Positions 34,862 through 44,809 of a stretch of 64,000 nucleotides of DNA are shown here, piece after piece. This DNA is from Hydrotalea flava. Lineage in GTDB: Bacteria; Bacteroidota; Bacteroidia; Chitinophagales; Chitinophagaceae. The position numbers were made by a program, and so were the translations under genes. The notes under the pieces are model-generated. The model was not told the origin of the DNA. It searched no databases and worked only from the letters and a program-made list of their open reading frames with translations. The DNA is taken from NCBI RefSeq assembly GCF_001623405.1, contig NZ_LUHG01000065.1, forward strand, positions 1 to 64,000, written 5' to 3'. How positions within the stretch are numbered: the first letter of the stretch is position 1; every line of letters begins with the position of its first letter.

Positions 34862-36364
34862 ATGAAGTTATTATCGGCTGCACAACTGCAACAATGGGAT
34901 GCATTTACCATGCAACACGAACCCATTGCATCTATCCATTTAATGGAACGGGCAGCATTAGCCTGCACCAAATGGCTATTACAGCAAAATTTTATACAAC
35001 AACCTGTTTTTATTTTTTGCGGCAAAGGCAATAATGGAGGCGATGGATTAGCCATTGCTCGCCAATTATTTGAGGCCGGCATTATACCATCCGTTTATAT
35101 TTTGGAATTTGGCAGGCCAGGTACCGATAATTTTCAGGAAAATTTACACCGGCTGCATATATTAGGTCTGGCTGTTCAATATATTTCTACAGAAGCTTTA
35201 TTACCAATTATTCCTGAAAATGCAGTGATTATTGATGCATTGCTCGGTGCAGGACTGAATAAACCACTAAGTGGCTTATATGCAATAATTGTACAGCATA
35301 TCAATAAAGCTCATTCAACAATAATATCCATCGATGTTCCTACAGGTATGTTTATTGATAGTAGTATAAATGGGGGTACCGTTGTAACTGCCCGGCATAC
35401 CCTTTCTTTTCAATGCTATAAATTGTGTTTTTTGGTAGCTGAAAATGCGCCCTATTTTGGGAAAGTACATATTTTGGATATTGGGCTACACCCCCAATTT
35501 CTACAAAAATTGGATACTACATTTTCAATGATTGAATTGGATGGCATACAACAATGCATTTCCGTTAGAAATCCGTTTGCACATAAAGGCACATTTGGAC
35601 ATGCATTACTCATTGCAGGCAGTACAGAAAAAATGGGTGCTGCACTCATGGCAACGGGTGCTGCCTTGCGAAGCGGATGTGGATTGGTTACCACTCAGGT
35701 GCCTGCTCAAGCTGCTGCTACATTAAATATTCGCTATCCTGAGGCAATGCTATTAATGAGAGAAGCGGGCTTGAATGATTTTACCCCTTATACATCGGTA
35801 GGTATTGGCCCCGGATTGGGTGTGAATGATGCATCAGCATTACTGCTTCAACAGCTAATAGCGCATTATAATCAACCTATGGTTATTGATGCAGATGCCC
35901 TCAACATTGTAGCACAACATAAAGATTGGTTGCAACAATTACCAGCCGGAACCATTCTTACACCACATCCTAAAGAATTTGACCGGGTATTTGGTACATC
36001 GGCTAATGAATTTGAAAGAATTGAAAAAGCAGTGCAATTATCTGCTGCCCTTGCCATTACAGTGGTTTTAAAAGGTCATTATACATTAGTAGCACATCAG
36101 GGAAAGGGTAGTTTTAATACCAGTGGCAACGTTGGATTAGCCAAGGGCGGTTCCGGCGATGTTTTAACCGGCATTATTACAGCTTTACTGGCACAGGGTT
36201 ATGCGCCGCAAACAGCTGCACAATTAGGTGTGTATTTACATGGATTGGCAGCTGATCTGGCATTAGAAATGCAGTCGGAAGAAAGTTTACTGGCAACCGA
36301 TGTAATTGAAAATTTAGGAAAAGCATTTTCTTATTGCAAACCGACTGACTTTTTGAATCATTAA
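34862..36364 (+). CDS. nnr: Bifunctional NAD(P)H-hydrate epimerase / ADP-dependent NAD(P)H-hydrate dehydratase
   Basis: Repairs hydrated NADH and NADPH (NADHX, NADPHX). The N-terminal YjeF-type epimerase domain (about 1-215) carries CGKGNNGGDGLAIARQLF and the tract IDALLGAGLNKPLSG. The C-terminal ribokinase-like dehydratase domain (about 225-500) carries GHALLIAGSTEKMGAALMA, VGIGPGLG, VIDADALNIV, ILTPHPKEF and the ADP-site motif GNVGLAKGGSGDVLTGII. At 500 residues both halves are complete. It starts 16 bases after the asd terminator and overlaps the end of the convergent DUF2461 gene by four bases. Confidence 0.95.
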   Translation: MKLLSAAQLQQWDAFTMQHEPIASIHLMERAALACTKWLLQQNFIQQPVFIFCGKGNNGGDGLAIARQLFEAGIIPSVYILEFGRPGTDNFQENLHRLHILGLAVQYISTEALLPIIPENAVIIDALLGAGLNKPLSGLYAIIVQHINKAHSTIISIDVPTGMFIDSSINGGTVVTARHTLSFQCYKLCFLVAENAPYFGKVHILDIGLHPQFLQKLDTTFSMIELDGIQQCISVRNPFAHKGTFGHALLIAGSTEKMGAALMATGAALRSGCGLVTTQVPAQAAATLNIRYPEAMLLMREAGLNDFTPYTSVGIGPGLGVNDASALLLQQLIAHYNQPMVIDADALNIVAQHKDWLQQLPAGTILTPHPKEFDRVFGTSANEFERIEKAVQLSAALAITVVLKGHYTLVAHQGKGSFNTSGNVGLAKGGSGDVLTGIITALLAQGYAPQTAAQLGVYLHGLAADLALEMQSEESLLATDVIENLGKAFSYCKPTDFLNH

Positions 36365-37029
36365 CCTTCAATAGCACGATTTAAAAAATGAATAACCGGT
36401 TGCAGTGCTTCAAAAGCCCGGATAACTTTTTGAAGCAGGACTTTATTAGTTAAATCCTCATCCGATAAGGGTTTTGTGGCAATCCAGCTTTTTAATTTTA
36501 AATAAGCAATGGCCGGATTGTCTTTATTATAACCTTTGGGCTCACGCTGTAAAAACATGCCTTCTTCTCTGCTTAAATCGCCGTACTGCTGCCGAAAAGG
36601 TTTTGCTTTGATGAGGCTTTCCCATTCATCCCAACAATAATCAATTTCCTGCCGTACTTTTTGGATCACTTCCTTTTCCGGCATCCAGAGGCCGCCACCT
36701 ACAAAACTTTTTCCAGGTTCCAAATGAAAATAATAGCCTGCCAGGATTGATTTTTTGCCACCCTTGCTAAATGCAGCGCCCATATTGGTTTTATAAGGAC
36801 TTTTATTGGTACTGAAACGCACATCGCGATTGATGCGAAAAATACAATCTTTGGGATGCAGCGGCAATAAATCGGGTTCCACCTTTGAAAAACCGGATAG
36901 TATTTGTGTTGTGAATGCAATAAAATCGGCTCGTGCCGCATCGTATTTTACTCTGTTTTTATTGAACCACTCTTTGTTATTGTGCTTTGCCAAATGTTGC
37001 AGAAAACGGAGGGTAGATAGTTGTAACAT
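36361..37029 (-). CDS. DUF2461 family protein (TIGR02453)
   Basis: A 222-residue protein of the widespread DUF2461 family; the function is unknown. The start chosen is ATG 37027-37029, two codons inside a TTG-initiated frame. Family features are NNKEWFNKNRVKYDAARADF near the N-terminus, the Arg-rich motif IFRINRDVRFSTNKSPYKTN (65-84) and YYFHLEPGKSFVGGGLWMPE. No signal peptide or membrane segment is seen, so it should be cytoplasmic. It shares four bases with the end of the convergent nnr gene and has no operon partner on its own strand. Confidence 0.88.
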   Translation of the reverse strand: MLQLSTLRFLQHLAKHNNKEWFNKNRVKYDAARADFIAFTTQILSGFSKVEPDLLPLHPKDCIFRINRDVRFSTNKSPYKTNMGAAFSKGGKKSILAGYYFHLEPGKSFVGGGLWMPEKEVIQKVRQEIDYCWDEWESLIKAKPFRQQYGDLSREEGMFLQREPKGYNKDNPAIAYLKLKSWIATKPLSDEDLTNKVLLQKVIRAFEALQPVIHFLNRAIEG

Positions 37030-37120
37030 ATACAAATAAAAATGTTAACAAGAAACGCAAATGGAATTCCGTTAACAAAACAAAGTATTGAATAAAATAT
37101 TTTTTCGATTCAAAAATAGG

Positions 37121-37699
37121 TTACACTTTAACGTGGCCCCAGTTTTCGCCCCGCTTAATACGTGTAATGGCCATTTCGCTTACGCCATATTTCTCGGCCA
37201 ATTGCTTATAGGTTAATTTACGCTTAGGGTTAGCCAGCATTTTTTTAATATCCTTCACCTGAGCAAGGGTTAACTTCAATCCCTTTTTAAGTTCAGATGT
37301 TCTTTGAAGCAGTTTTTTTCTGGCTGCTTTTACACGTGGGTTATTTTTATTGTGCTCAATCACTTCTTCCTGAGTAGCCCATTTTAAATTTTCGGCACGG
37401 TTGTCTTTTTTATTATGATTGAGATGAATAATAAATTTTTCGTTTGCCTTAGGTTTTTTCAGGAATAACTCGCCCACAGCTCTGTGTAAAAGAAAATGGG
37501 TATAACTATCCTTTACTTTCAGGCGAATGATGCGATAACCCTCTATCGCAGAGCCTTTTAGCAGGGTGCCGTCTTTTTTAAAATTGGTAGTAAAAGAGGC
37601 AATTCTTCCCATGTTGCTTACCATGTACTTTTTTTGAAGGGCATCTGAGTTCGTAAAGGAGAACTGGCGCCACTTTTCGTTGGGTAGGTGTTCAAACAT
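37121..37699 (-). CDS. NUMOD4/HNH endonuclease-like protein with C-terminal helix-turn-helix
   Basis: A 192-residue protein with the architecture of free-standing HNH homing-type endonucleases. A NUMOD4-like start reads EKWRQFSF...YMVSNMGRIASF. The HNH-like core has LLHRAVGELFL and HLNHNKKDNRAENLKWATQE (about 93-112), and a C-terminal HTH reads LTYKQLAEKYGVSEMAITRI (about 162-181). In typical members the core reads HxDGNxxNN; here it is HLNHNKKDN, so one acidic position is Asn and the Gly is His. Catalytic activity is therefore uncertain, and a DNA-binding or nicking role is possible. It sits 13 bases downstream of ligA on the same strand and is probably co-transcribed. No intron or intein is seen nearby. 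Confidence 0.78.
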   Translation of the reverse strand: MFEHLPNEKWRQFSFTNSDALQKKYMVSNMGRIASFTTNFKKDGTLLKGSAIEGYRIIRLKVKDSYTHFLLHRAVGELFLKKPKANEKFIIHLNHNKKDNRAENLKWATQEEVIEHNKNNPRVKAARKKLLQRTSELKKGLKLTLAQVKDIKKMLANPKRKLTYKQLAEKYGVSEMAITRIKRGENWGHVKV

Positions 37700-37712
37700 A
37701 GTTAAAGGTTAT

Positions 37713-39836
<2,124 letters not shown>

Positions 39837-39884
39837 TTAACTTCAAATTTACAGCCTTGCACATAAATTCAATTTTTTTGCCCA

Positions 39885-39897
39885 TGTAAAATTTACA
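39885..39897. promoter_or_regulatory. Palindromic candidate operator for the Nudix-type regulator
   Basis: TGTAAA-A-TTTACA is a perfect 6+1+6 inverted repeat in the 148-base region between ligA and the divergent regulator gene, about 80 bases before the regulator start. A half-site TTTACA recurs near 39848-39853. NrtR/AraR-type regulators often bind such palindromes and autoregulate; binding here is inferred. Confidence 0.4.
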
Positions 39898-39975
39898 CAA
39901 TGCCTAAAAGTATTACCTTCATTGCCCCAAAATTCCCATACATTTTTTAAGATGTAAGGAAAATACTTGCCAACA

Positions 39976-40719
39976 ATGAAACTGAACAACCACCAAACCG
40001 AATTGCCGGAGAAACGGCCACTGATTACCGATGTTCATGCCTTAGTTAATTCCTATCCCCGTGTACCTATTACGGTTGACTGTGTAATATTTGGGTTTGA
40101 TGGACAGGACCTGAAGGTTTTATTAATTAGAAGTGACCTGGAAATGTACAAAGGTAAATGGACTTTGCTGGGCGATTTTGCAGAAGACAATGAAGAATTG
40201 GATGATGCCGCTTACCGGGTACTGAAAGTAAGAACAGGCATGACAGATGTATATTTAGATCAGGTACGCACTTTCAGCAAACCCAACAGGCACCCTGGCG
40301 GAAGGGTATTAACCGTTGCCTATTGCTCACTGTTAAACATTCAGCACCACGAAGTGAAAATATTGGACAATGAGTTGCACTGGCATAGTGTAAATTCTAT
40401 TAAAGAAATGGCTTTTGACCATAAAGAAATTTTAGACACCTGCCATCAGTGGTTACAAAAAAGAATTCAGGAGCATCCATTGGGCTTTAATTTATTACCA
40501 GAAAAATTCTCCCTTCGTGAATTACAGAATTTATATGAAGCCATTTTAGGCATACAATTAGACCGACGCAATTTCAGAAAAAAATTTGCTGCCATGGGGT
40601 TGTTGATTGATGTGGGTGAAATGGAACAGGATGTGCCGCATCGTCCCGGGAAACTTTATAAATTCAATTTCCAGAAATACGAAAAGAATAAACGCAAATG
40701 GATTGGTATTGATTTCTAA
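39976..40719 (+). CDS. AraR/NrtR-like transcriptional regulator with degenerate Nudix domain
   Basis: A 247-residue regulator: Nudix-fold domain (about 30-160) plus a C-terminal winged helix (about 165-240, FSLRELQNLYEAILGIQLDR, RRNFRKKFAAMGLL). The start chosen is ATG 39976; a TTG three codons earlier opens the frame. The Nudix box reads GDFAEDNEELDDAA then YRVLKVRTGM. The REUxEE core of active hydrolases is replaced by RVLKVR, so catalysis is unlikely and the domain probably senses a ligand. In Bacteroides, related proteins regulate arabinose use; NrtR members sense ADP-ribose. A palindrome upstream may be its operator. Target genes cannot be read from the neighbours. Confidence 0.85.
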   Translation: MKLNNHQTELPEKRPLITDVHALVNSYPRVPITVDCVIFGFDGQDLKVLLIRSDLEMYKGKWTLLGDFAEDNEELDDAAYRVLKVRTGMTDVYLDQVRTFSKPNRHPGGRVLTVAYCSLLNIQHHEVKILDNELHWHSVNSIKEMAFDHKEILDTCHQWLQKRIQEHPLGFNLLPEKFSLRELQNLYEAILGIQLDRRNFRKKFAAMGLLIDVGEMEQDVPHRPGKLYKFNFQKYEKNKRKWIGIDF

Positions 40720-40849
40720 AAAAGGTTCCATAACTTTCCGTTGCAAGAAAAGCACTTTTGTGTTCACAAGTGAAATGGGCAGTACATGATAGTTTAATAC
40801 CCATTGCTGTATTTTTTCGCATCATTCATTCTAACCAAAACACTTAAAC

Positions 40850-42505
40850 ATGAGAACAATCACCATTTTATGCTTTTTCGCCTTACCCTTATTTCTTCAG
40901 GCACAAAAAGATACCATACCCACTGCACAAATTCGCATGGTTGCCGGCTTAGCTGATCTTTCTTTTACCCAACAGGAATTAGATTCCATGCAAGAGGGTA
41001 TAACGCAATTTTATCACACTTATCAATCGTTACACCGCCAATCACTGCCTAACGATGTGCCCATGAGCTTGTGGCAAAGCCCGGTAGTAGCCGGCATGCA
41101 TTTTTCTAATCAACAATTACCTATTCATTGGAAAATGCCTAAAACAGTGGTATTACCCACCCATTTAAACGAATTAGCATTTTACTCCATACCTCAATTG
41201 GCTTATTTAATTCAACACAAAAAAATTACTTCAGTAGCACTAACAAAGTTTTTCATTCAACGCATCAAACAATTTGGTGACACGCTGCAATGTGTGATTA
41301 CACTAACTGAAGATTTGGCCCTGCAACAGGCCAGACAGGCCGATGCTGAAATATCCGCCGGCAAATACAAAGGCATGTTACATGGCATACCCTATGGATT
41401 GAAAGATTTATTTGCTGTAAAAGGCTATAAAACTACCTGGGGCGCAGCACCCTACAAAAACCAAACCATTGATGAAAATGCTTTTGTATATGAACAATTA
41501 CGTAAAGCGGGTGCCGTTTTAGTAGCTAAATTTACTTTAGGGGCCTTGGCCATGGGCGATTATTGGTTTGGCGGACGCACCAAAAATCCATGGGATTTAA
41601 CAAGAGGGTCATCCGGTTCTTCGGCAGGTCCAGCAGCCGCTACTGCAGCAGGATTGGTACCTTTTGCCATTGGCACAGAAACCTGGGGAAGTATTGTTTC
41701 GCCTTCATCCACATGTGGCGTTACCGGTTTACGCCCCACATTTGGCAGTATTAGCAGAACAGGCGCTATGACGCTTAGCTGGAGTTTAGATAAAATTGGC
41801 CCCATTTGCCGCTCTGCAAATGATGCGGCTATTGTATTTAATGCCATTCATGGTACCGATGGAATAGATGAATCGGCTGTAAACCGCCCATTTAATTACA
41901 CGCCTAATAAACCCATACAAGCTTATAAAATAGCGTATGCCAAAAACTATTTCGATAAAATAACCGATACCTCCAGAAATGAATGGAAAGTGTTACAAAC
42001 ATTTAAAAAAATGGGGGTTCAATTAATTCCCGTTAATTTTCCCGACAGTGGGGTTTACAATGTCAATAGCATGAGTATTGTAATTGGTGCTGAGTGTGCC
42101 GCTGCTTTTGATGCATTTACTCGCAGTAATTTAGATGATGAAATGACCCGGCAAAGCCGTTACGACTGGCCCAACCAGTTTAGAGAAGCCAGGTTAATAC
42201 CCGCCGTAGAATACATCAATGCCAATCGGCACCGTTACTTGCTGATGCAAAAAGTAAATGCATTGCTGCAACAATACGATGCGGTTATTTGTCCCACCCA
42301 TGGTAGTGGCAACCAGTTGGCCATTACCAACTTAACGGGCAATCCGGTAGTTTGTGTTCCCACGGGTTTTGATAAAAGGTTTCATTTACCCACCAGCATT
42401 ACTTTTATTGGTAATTTATACGATGAAGGCGCACTGTTGCGCATTGCAGAAGCTTATCAGCAGGCAACACCTTGGAACAAAACCTATCCTAAGCTATTTC
42501 AATAA
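40850..42505 (+). CDS. Secreted amidase (amidase-signature family)
   Basis: A 551-residue amidase-signature hydrolase with a signal peptide (about 1-19, LFLQAQ), so it is periplasmic or exported. The Ser-cisSer-Lys triad is visible: Lys185 in GIPYGLKDLFAVKGYKT, the cis-Ser at about Ser254/255 in TRGSSGSSAGPAAA, and the nucleophile Ser281 in GTETWGSIVSPSS. A C-terminal tract, AVICPTHGSGNQLAITNLTG, completes the fold. An N-terminal extension of about 100 residues precedes the catalytic domain. It differs from GatA (secreted, no GatC/B neighbours), so an amide or peptide-amide scavenging role is more likely; the substrate is unknown. A terminator follows. Confidence 0.9.
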   Translation: MRTITILCFFALPLFLQAQKDTIPTAQIRMVAGLADLSFTQQELDSMQEGITQFYHTYQSLHRQSLPNDVPMSLWQSPVVAGMHFSNQQLPIHWKMPKTVVLPTHLNELAFYSIPQLAYLIQHKKITSVALTKFFIQRIKQFGDTLQCVITLTEDLALQQARQADAEISAGKYKGMLHGIPYGLKDLFAVKGYKTTWGAAPYKNQTIDENAFVYEQLRKAGAVLVAKFTLGALAMGDYWFGGRTKNPWDLTRGSSGSSAGPAAATAAGLVPFAIGTETWGSIVSPSSTCGVTGLRPTFGSISRTGAMTLSWSLDKIGPICRSANDAAIVFNAIHGTDGIDESAVNRPFNYTPNKPIQAYKIAYAKNYFDKITDTSRNEWKVLQTFKKMGVQLIPVNFPDSGVYNVNSMSIVIGAECAAAFDAFTRSNLDDEMTRQSRYDWPNQFREARLIPAVEYINANRHRYLLMQKVNALLQQYDAVICPTHGSGNQLAITNLTGNPVVCVPTGFDKRFHLPTSITFIGNLYDEGALLRIAEAYQQATPWNKTYPKLFQ

Positions 42506-42530
42506 AGATGAATAAGTTTTAAACACTCCG

Positions 42531-42555
42531 GCAGCTTTTCATAGCTGCTTTTTTT
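42531..42555 (+). terminator. Terminator of the amidase gene
   Basis: GCAGCT (42531-42536) and AGCTGC (42543-42548) form a 6-bp stem with a 6-base loop, followed directly by seven T residues. It lies 26 bases after the amidase stop. Confidence 0.75.
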
Positions 42556-42748
42556 ATGCCATCATTCATAGGAAATTACTTTTCATTGTACAATCAAAAC
42601 AAAAAAGCAAGATAAAAAGCACCCAAAAAAGGCAGTTTTATAACACGATGAAAATTTTTAATCAAAAATTTTATTGAAAATCAATGAGTTATGAAAGTAC
42701 TATCAAAAAAAGATCGTCAAGACACTAAAAATTCAACAATAGAACACC

Positions 42749-42756
42749 TACCTTTG
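42749..42756 (+). promoter_or_regulatory. Candidate -7 promoter element of the rplM operon
   Basis: TACCTTTG fully matches TAnnTTTG. Transcription would begin near 42762-42764, so the untranslated leader would be about 60 bases and consist mainly of the hairpin described next. No TTTG is seen at the -33 spacing, which lowers confidence. The bases from 42556 to 42748 hold no supported gene. Confidence 0.4.
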
Positions 42757-42759
42757 CCA

Positions 42760-42800
42760 TCCCAAAAAAATGGGACATTCACCGGGGGGATAGCCCCGGT
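42760..42800 (+). promoter_or_regulatory. Candidate structured leader of rplM (ribosomal protein leader)
   Basis: Two adjacent inverted repeats precede rplM: TCCCA / TGGGA (42760-42764, 42771-42775) and a GC-rich 7-bp perfect stem, ACCGGGG / CCCCGGT (42781-42787, 42794-42800, loop GGATAG). The latter ends 21 bases before the start codon and has no T-run, so it is not a terminator. Ribosomal protein operons are commonly autoregulated by a protein binding such leaders; uL13 leaders are known in other phyla. Binding here is inferred. Confidence 0.5.
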
Positions 42801-42821
42801 ATCATTTAAACAAACCATATT

Positions 42822-43265
42822 ATGAGTCATCTTCATTTCACTACCAAGCATGCAAACGCGGCTACCGTTAAGCACAACTGGTATGTTGTAGACGGTACTA
42901 ATCAAACCGTAGGGCGCCTTGCTTCAAAAATTGCCGCTGTGTTAAGAGGCAAAAACAAAGCGTATTATACACCGCATGTAGACTGTGGCGATTATGTTAT
43001 TATCATCAATGCCGATAAAGTTGTTTTAACCGGCAACAAAATGGATGATAAAATGTACATTAACTTCTCAGGTTATCCCGGCGGTAAAAAAGAAGAAGCA
43101 GCAAAAGATTTATTAAAACGCAGACCTGAAGTGCTTTTAGAAAGAGCCATTAAAGGCATGCTACCTAAAAATCGCCTCGGCCGCAAAATGTTCAATAAAT
43201 TGTTTGTTTATGCCGGCAATGAGCATCCGCACAGTGCACAACAACCCAAAGAATTAAAATTTTAA
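42822..43265 (+). CDS. rplM: Large-subunit ribosomal protein uL13
   Basis: A 147-residue 50S subunit protein, an early assembly protein that binds 23S rRNA. Family features are [20 protein letters not shown] (18-37), [33 protein letters not shown] and the C-terminal region [19 protein letters not shown] followed by VYAGNEHPH. It heads the conserved rplM-rpsI-rpsB cluster of Bacteroidota, 28 bases before rpsI. A GC-rich hairpin leader lies just upstream and may mediate autoregulation. Confidence 0.98.
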   Translation: MSHLHFTTKHANAATVKHNWYVVDGTNQTVGRLASKIAAVLRGKNKAYYTPHVDCGDYVIIINADKVVLTGNKMDDKMYINFSGYPGGKKEEAAKDLLKRRPEVLLERAIKGMLPKNRLGRKMFNKLFVYAGNEHPHSAQQPKELKF

Positions 43266-43293
43266 TCTAATTTCTAACATCAATTCCAAATAA

Positions 43294-43683
43294 ATGGAAA
43301 AGCAAAAAAACGCAGTTGGTCGCCGTAAAGAAGCCGTAACCCGGGTTTTTATTAGTAAGGGTGAAGGTAAAATTACCGTGAACAACAAAGATTATAAAGA
43401 ATATTTTCCGTTGGTTTACTTACAAAACCAGGTAGAAGCCCCTTTAAAAACTGCTGAGGTAATTACAAAATTTGATGTAGTAATCAATGCACAAGGTGGT
43501 GGTTTAAAAGGCCAGGCTGAAGCAGCAAAATTAGGCATAGCCCGTGCTTTATTAGAAGTAAACCCCGAGTTTAGGCCTGTATTAAAAGCCGCCGGATACT
43601 TAAAACGCGATCCCCGCAGTGTTGAACGTAAGAAATTTGGTCATAAAAAAGCCCGTAAGAGCTACCAGTTCAGCAAACGTTAA
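43294..43683 (+). CDS. rpsI: Small-subunit ribosomal protein uS9
   Basis: A 129-residue 30S protein whose C-terminal tail reaches the P-site tRNA. The family pattern is intact: NAVGRRKEAVTRVFISKGEG near the start, INAQGGGLKGQAEAAKLGIA in the middle, and the basic end RDPRSVERKKFGHKKARKSY followed by QFSKR, with the expected terminal Lys-Arg. It lies between rplM and rpsI's usual neighbour rpsB, 51 bases before the rpsB start, in one operon. Confidence 0.98.
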   Translation: MEKQKNAVGRRKEAVTRVFISKGEGKITVNNKDYKEYFPLVYLQNQVEAPLKTAEVITKFDVVINAQGGGLKGQAEAAKLGIARALLEVNPEFRPVLKAAGYLKRDPRSVERKKFGHKKARKSYQFSKR

Positions 43684-43734
43684 CCTGTATTGGATTACGC
43701 AAACCCTATCATTCAAACTATTTATACAAACACA

Positions 43735-44616
43735 ATGGAAAATAATACTTCACTACAGCAGCAGTTGTTAGAAGCCGGTGTGCATTTTGGCCATTTAAAA
43801 AAGAAATGGAATCCTAAAATGTTGCCTTATATCTATGCAGAAAAAAAAGGGATTCACATTATTGACCTGAACAAAACAGTAGACCATCTTCAGGAAACAG
43901 CCGCCGCTATGAAGCAAATTGCCAAGAACGGTAAAAAAATCATGTTCGTGGCTACCAAAAAGCAGGCTAAAGAAATTGTGGCTGAATGCGCAAAACGCGT
44001 AAACATGCCTTTTGCTACTGAACGTTGGTTAGGTGGTATGCTCACTAACTTTAACACTGTTCGTAAAAGCGTTAAAAAAATGCAGAGCATTGAAAAAATG
44101 CTGAACGATGGTAGTGCCGACAGTCTAACCAAAAAAGAGCGCCTTACCCTTAGCCGCGATAAAGAAAAAATGGAAAAAGTATTAGGCGGGATTGCCCAAA
44201 TGAGCAGACTGCCCGCAGCTTTATTCTTAGTAGATATTGGCGTAGAACACATTGCTTTAGCAGAAGCCAAACGCTTAGGCATTACCACTTTTGGTATGGT
44301 AGATACCAATTGTGATCCTAATAAAGTTGATTTCCCTATTCCTGCCAATGATGATGCCACTAAATCAATTGCCATCATTACCAATTATTTAACCGCTGCT
44401 ATTGCAGAAGGTTTGGCAGAACGTCAGGCAAATAAAGAAGAAGAAGATACCAACGATGATGCAAACGAATTAGAAGCAAAAGCCCGCAGACTGGAAGCTG
44501 AAGCACAAAGCGAAGCCGCACGTACCCGTAAAGGTGGCCGTGGTGCCGAACCCGGTGCCGGCGCTCCCAAACGTAGAGTGCCCAATAGCCGCAGACCAGC
44601 AGGCGGAGGCCGATAA
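43735..44616 (+). CDS. rpsB: Small-subunit ribosomal protein uS2
   Basis: A 293-residue 30S protein. The start chosen is ATG 43735 (MENNTSLQQQLLEAGVHFGH); a TTG 15 codons upstream opens the frame but adds no family sequence. The core is typical: HFGHLKKKWNPKMLPYIYAE, ERWLGGMLTNFNTVRKSVKK and FPIPANDDATKSI. The C-terminal tail of about 60 residues is unusual in composition: first acidic (KEEEDTNDDANELEAKARRL), then Gly/Arg/Pro-rich and basic to the end (RPAGGGR). Such tails vary between Bacteroidota uS2 proteins and are probably disordered. It is the last gene of the rplM operon; tsf follows after 193 bases with its own probable promoter. Confidence 0.96.
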   Translation: MENNTSLQQQLLEAGVHFGHLKKKWNPKMLPYIYAEKKGIHIIDLNKTVDHLQETAAAMKQIAKNGKKIMFVATKKQAKEIVAECAKRVNMPFATERWLGGMLTNFNTVRKSVKKMQSIEKMLNDGSADSLTKKERLTLSRDKEKMEKVLGGIAQMSRLPAALFLVDIGVEHIALAEAKRLGITTFGMVDTNCDPNKVDFPIPANDDATKSIAIITNYLTAAIAEGLAERQANKEEEDTNDDANELEAKARRLEAEAQSEAARTRKGGRGAEPGAGAPKRRVPNSRRPAGGGR

Positions 44617-44629
44617 AACATATTTACAA

Positions 44630-44661
44630 CGGGCCTGAAACGCTACTATATTTTGGGCCCG
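44630..44661 (+). terminator. Possible weak terminator after rpsB
   Basis: CGGGCC (44630-44635) and GGCCCG (44656-44661) can form a GC-rich 6-bp stem with a long 20-base loop, followed by GCTGTATCTTTTTATTT. The long loop and interrupted T-run make this uncertain. Confidence 0.35.
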
Positions 44662-44767
44662 GCTGTATCTTTTTATTTCAACTGCCGTTGCGTCGCACAC
44701 TGCAACACCTGTACTTTCTTCAACATTTCATAACCTGTAAACAACACAGCGTTTATAAAAGTATAGG

Positions 44768-44775
44768 TAGCTTTG
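44768..44775 (+). promoter_or_regulatory. Candidate -7 promoter element of tsf
   Basis: TAGCTTTG fully matches TAnnTTTG, 34 bases before the tsf ATG, giving a leader of about 25-30 bases. The -33 region has no TTTG. Confidence 0.4.
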
Positions 44776-44809
44776 CAACAATTTTTTTAATGACTAAATA
44801 ATTTTACAA

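Noticed and set aside
42691-42825. A 44-codon ATG frame ending in an ATGA overlap with the rplM start
   Set aside because: The overlap looks like translational coupling, but the frame runs through the proposed promoter and both hairpins, its sequence has no family features, and transcription probably starts inside it.
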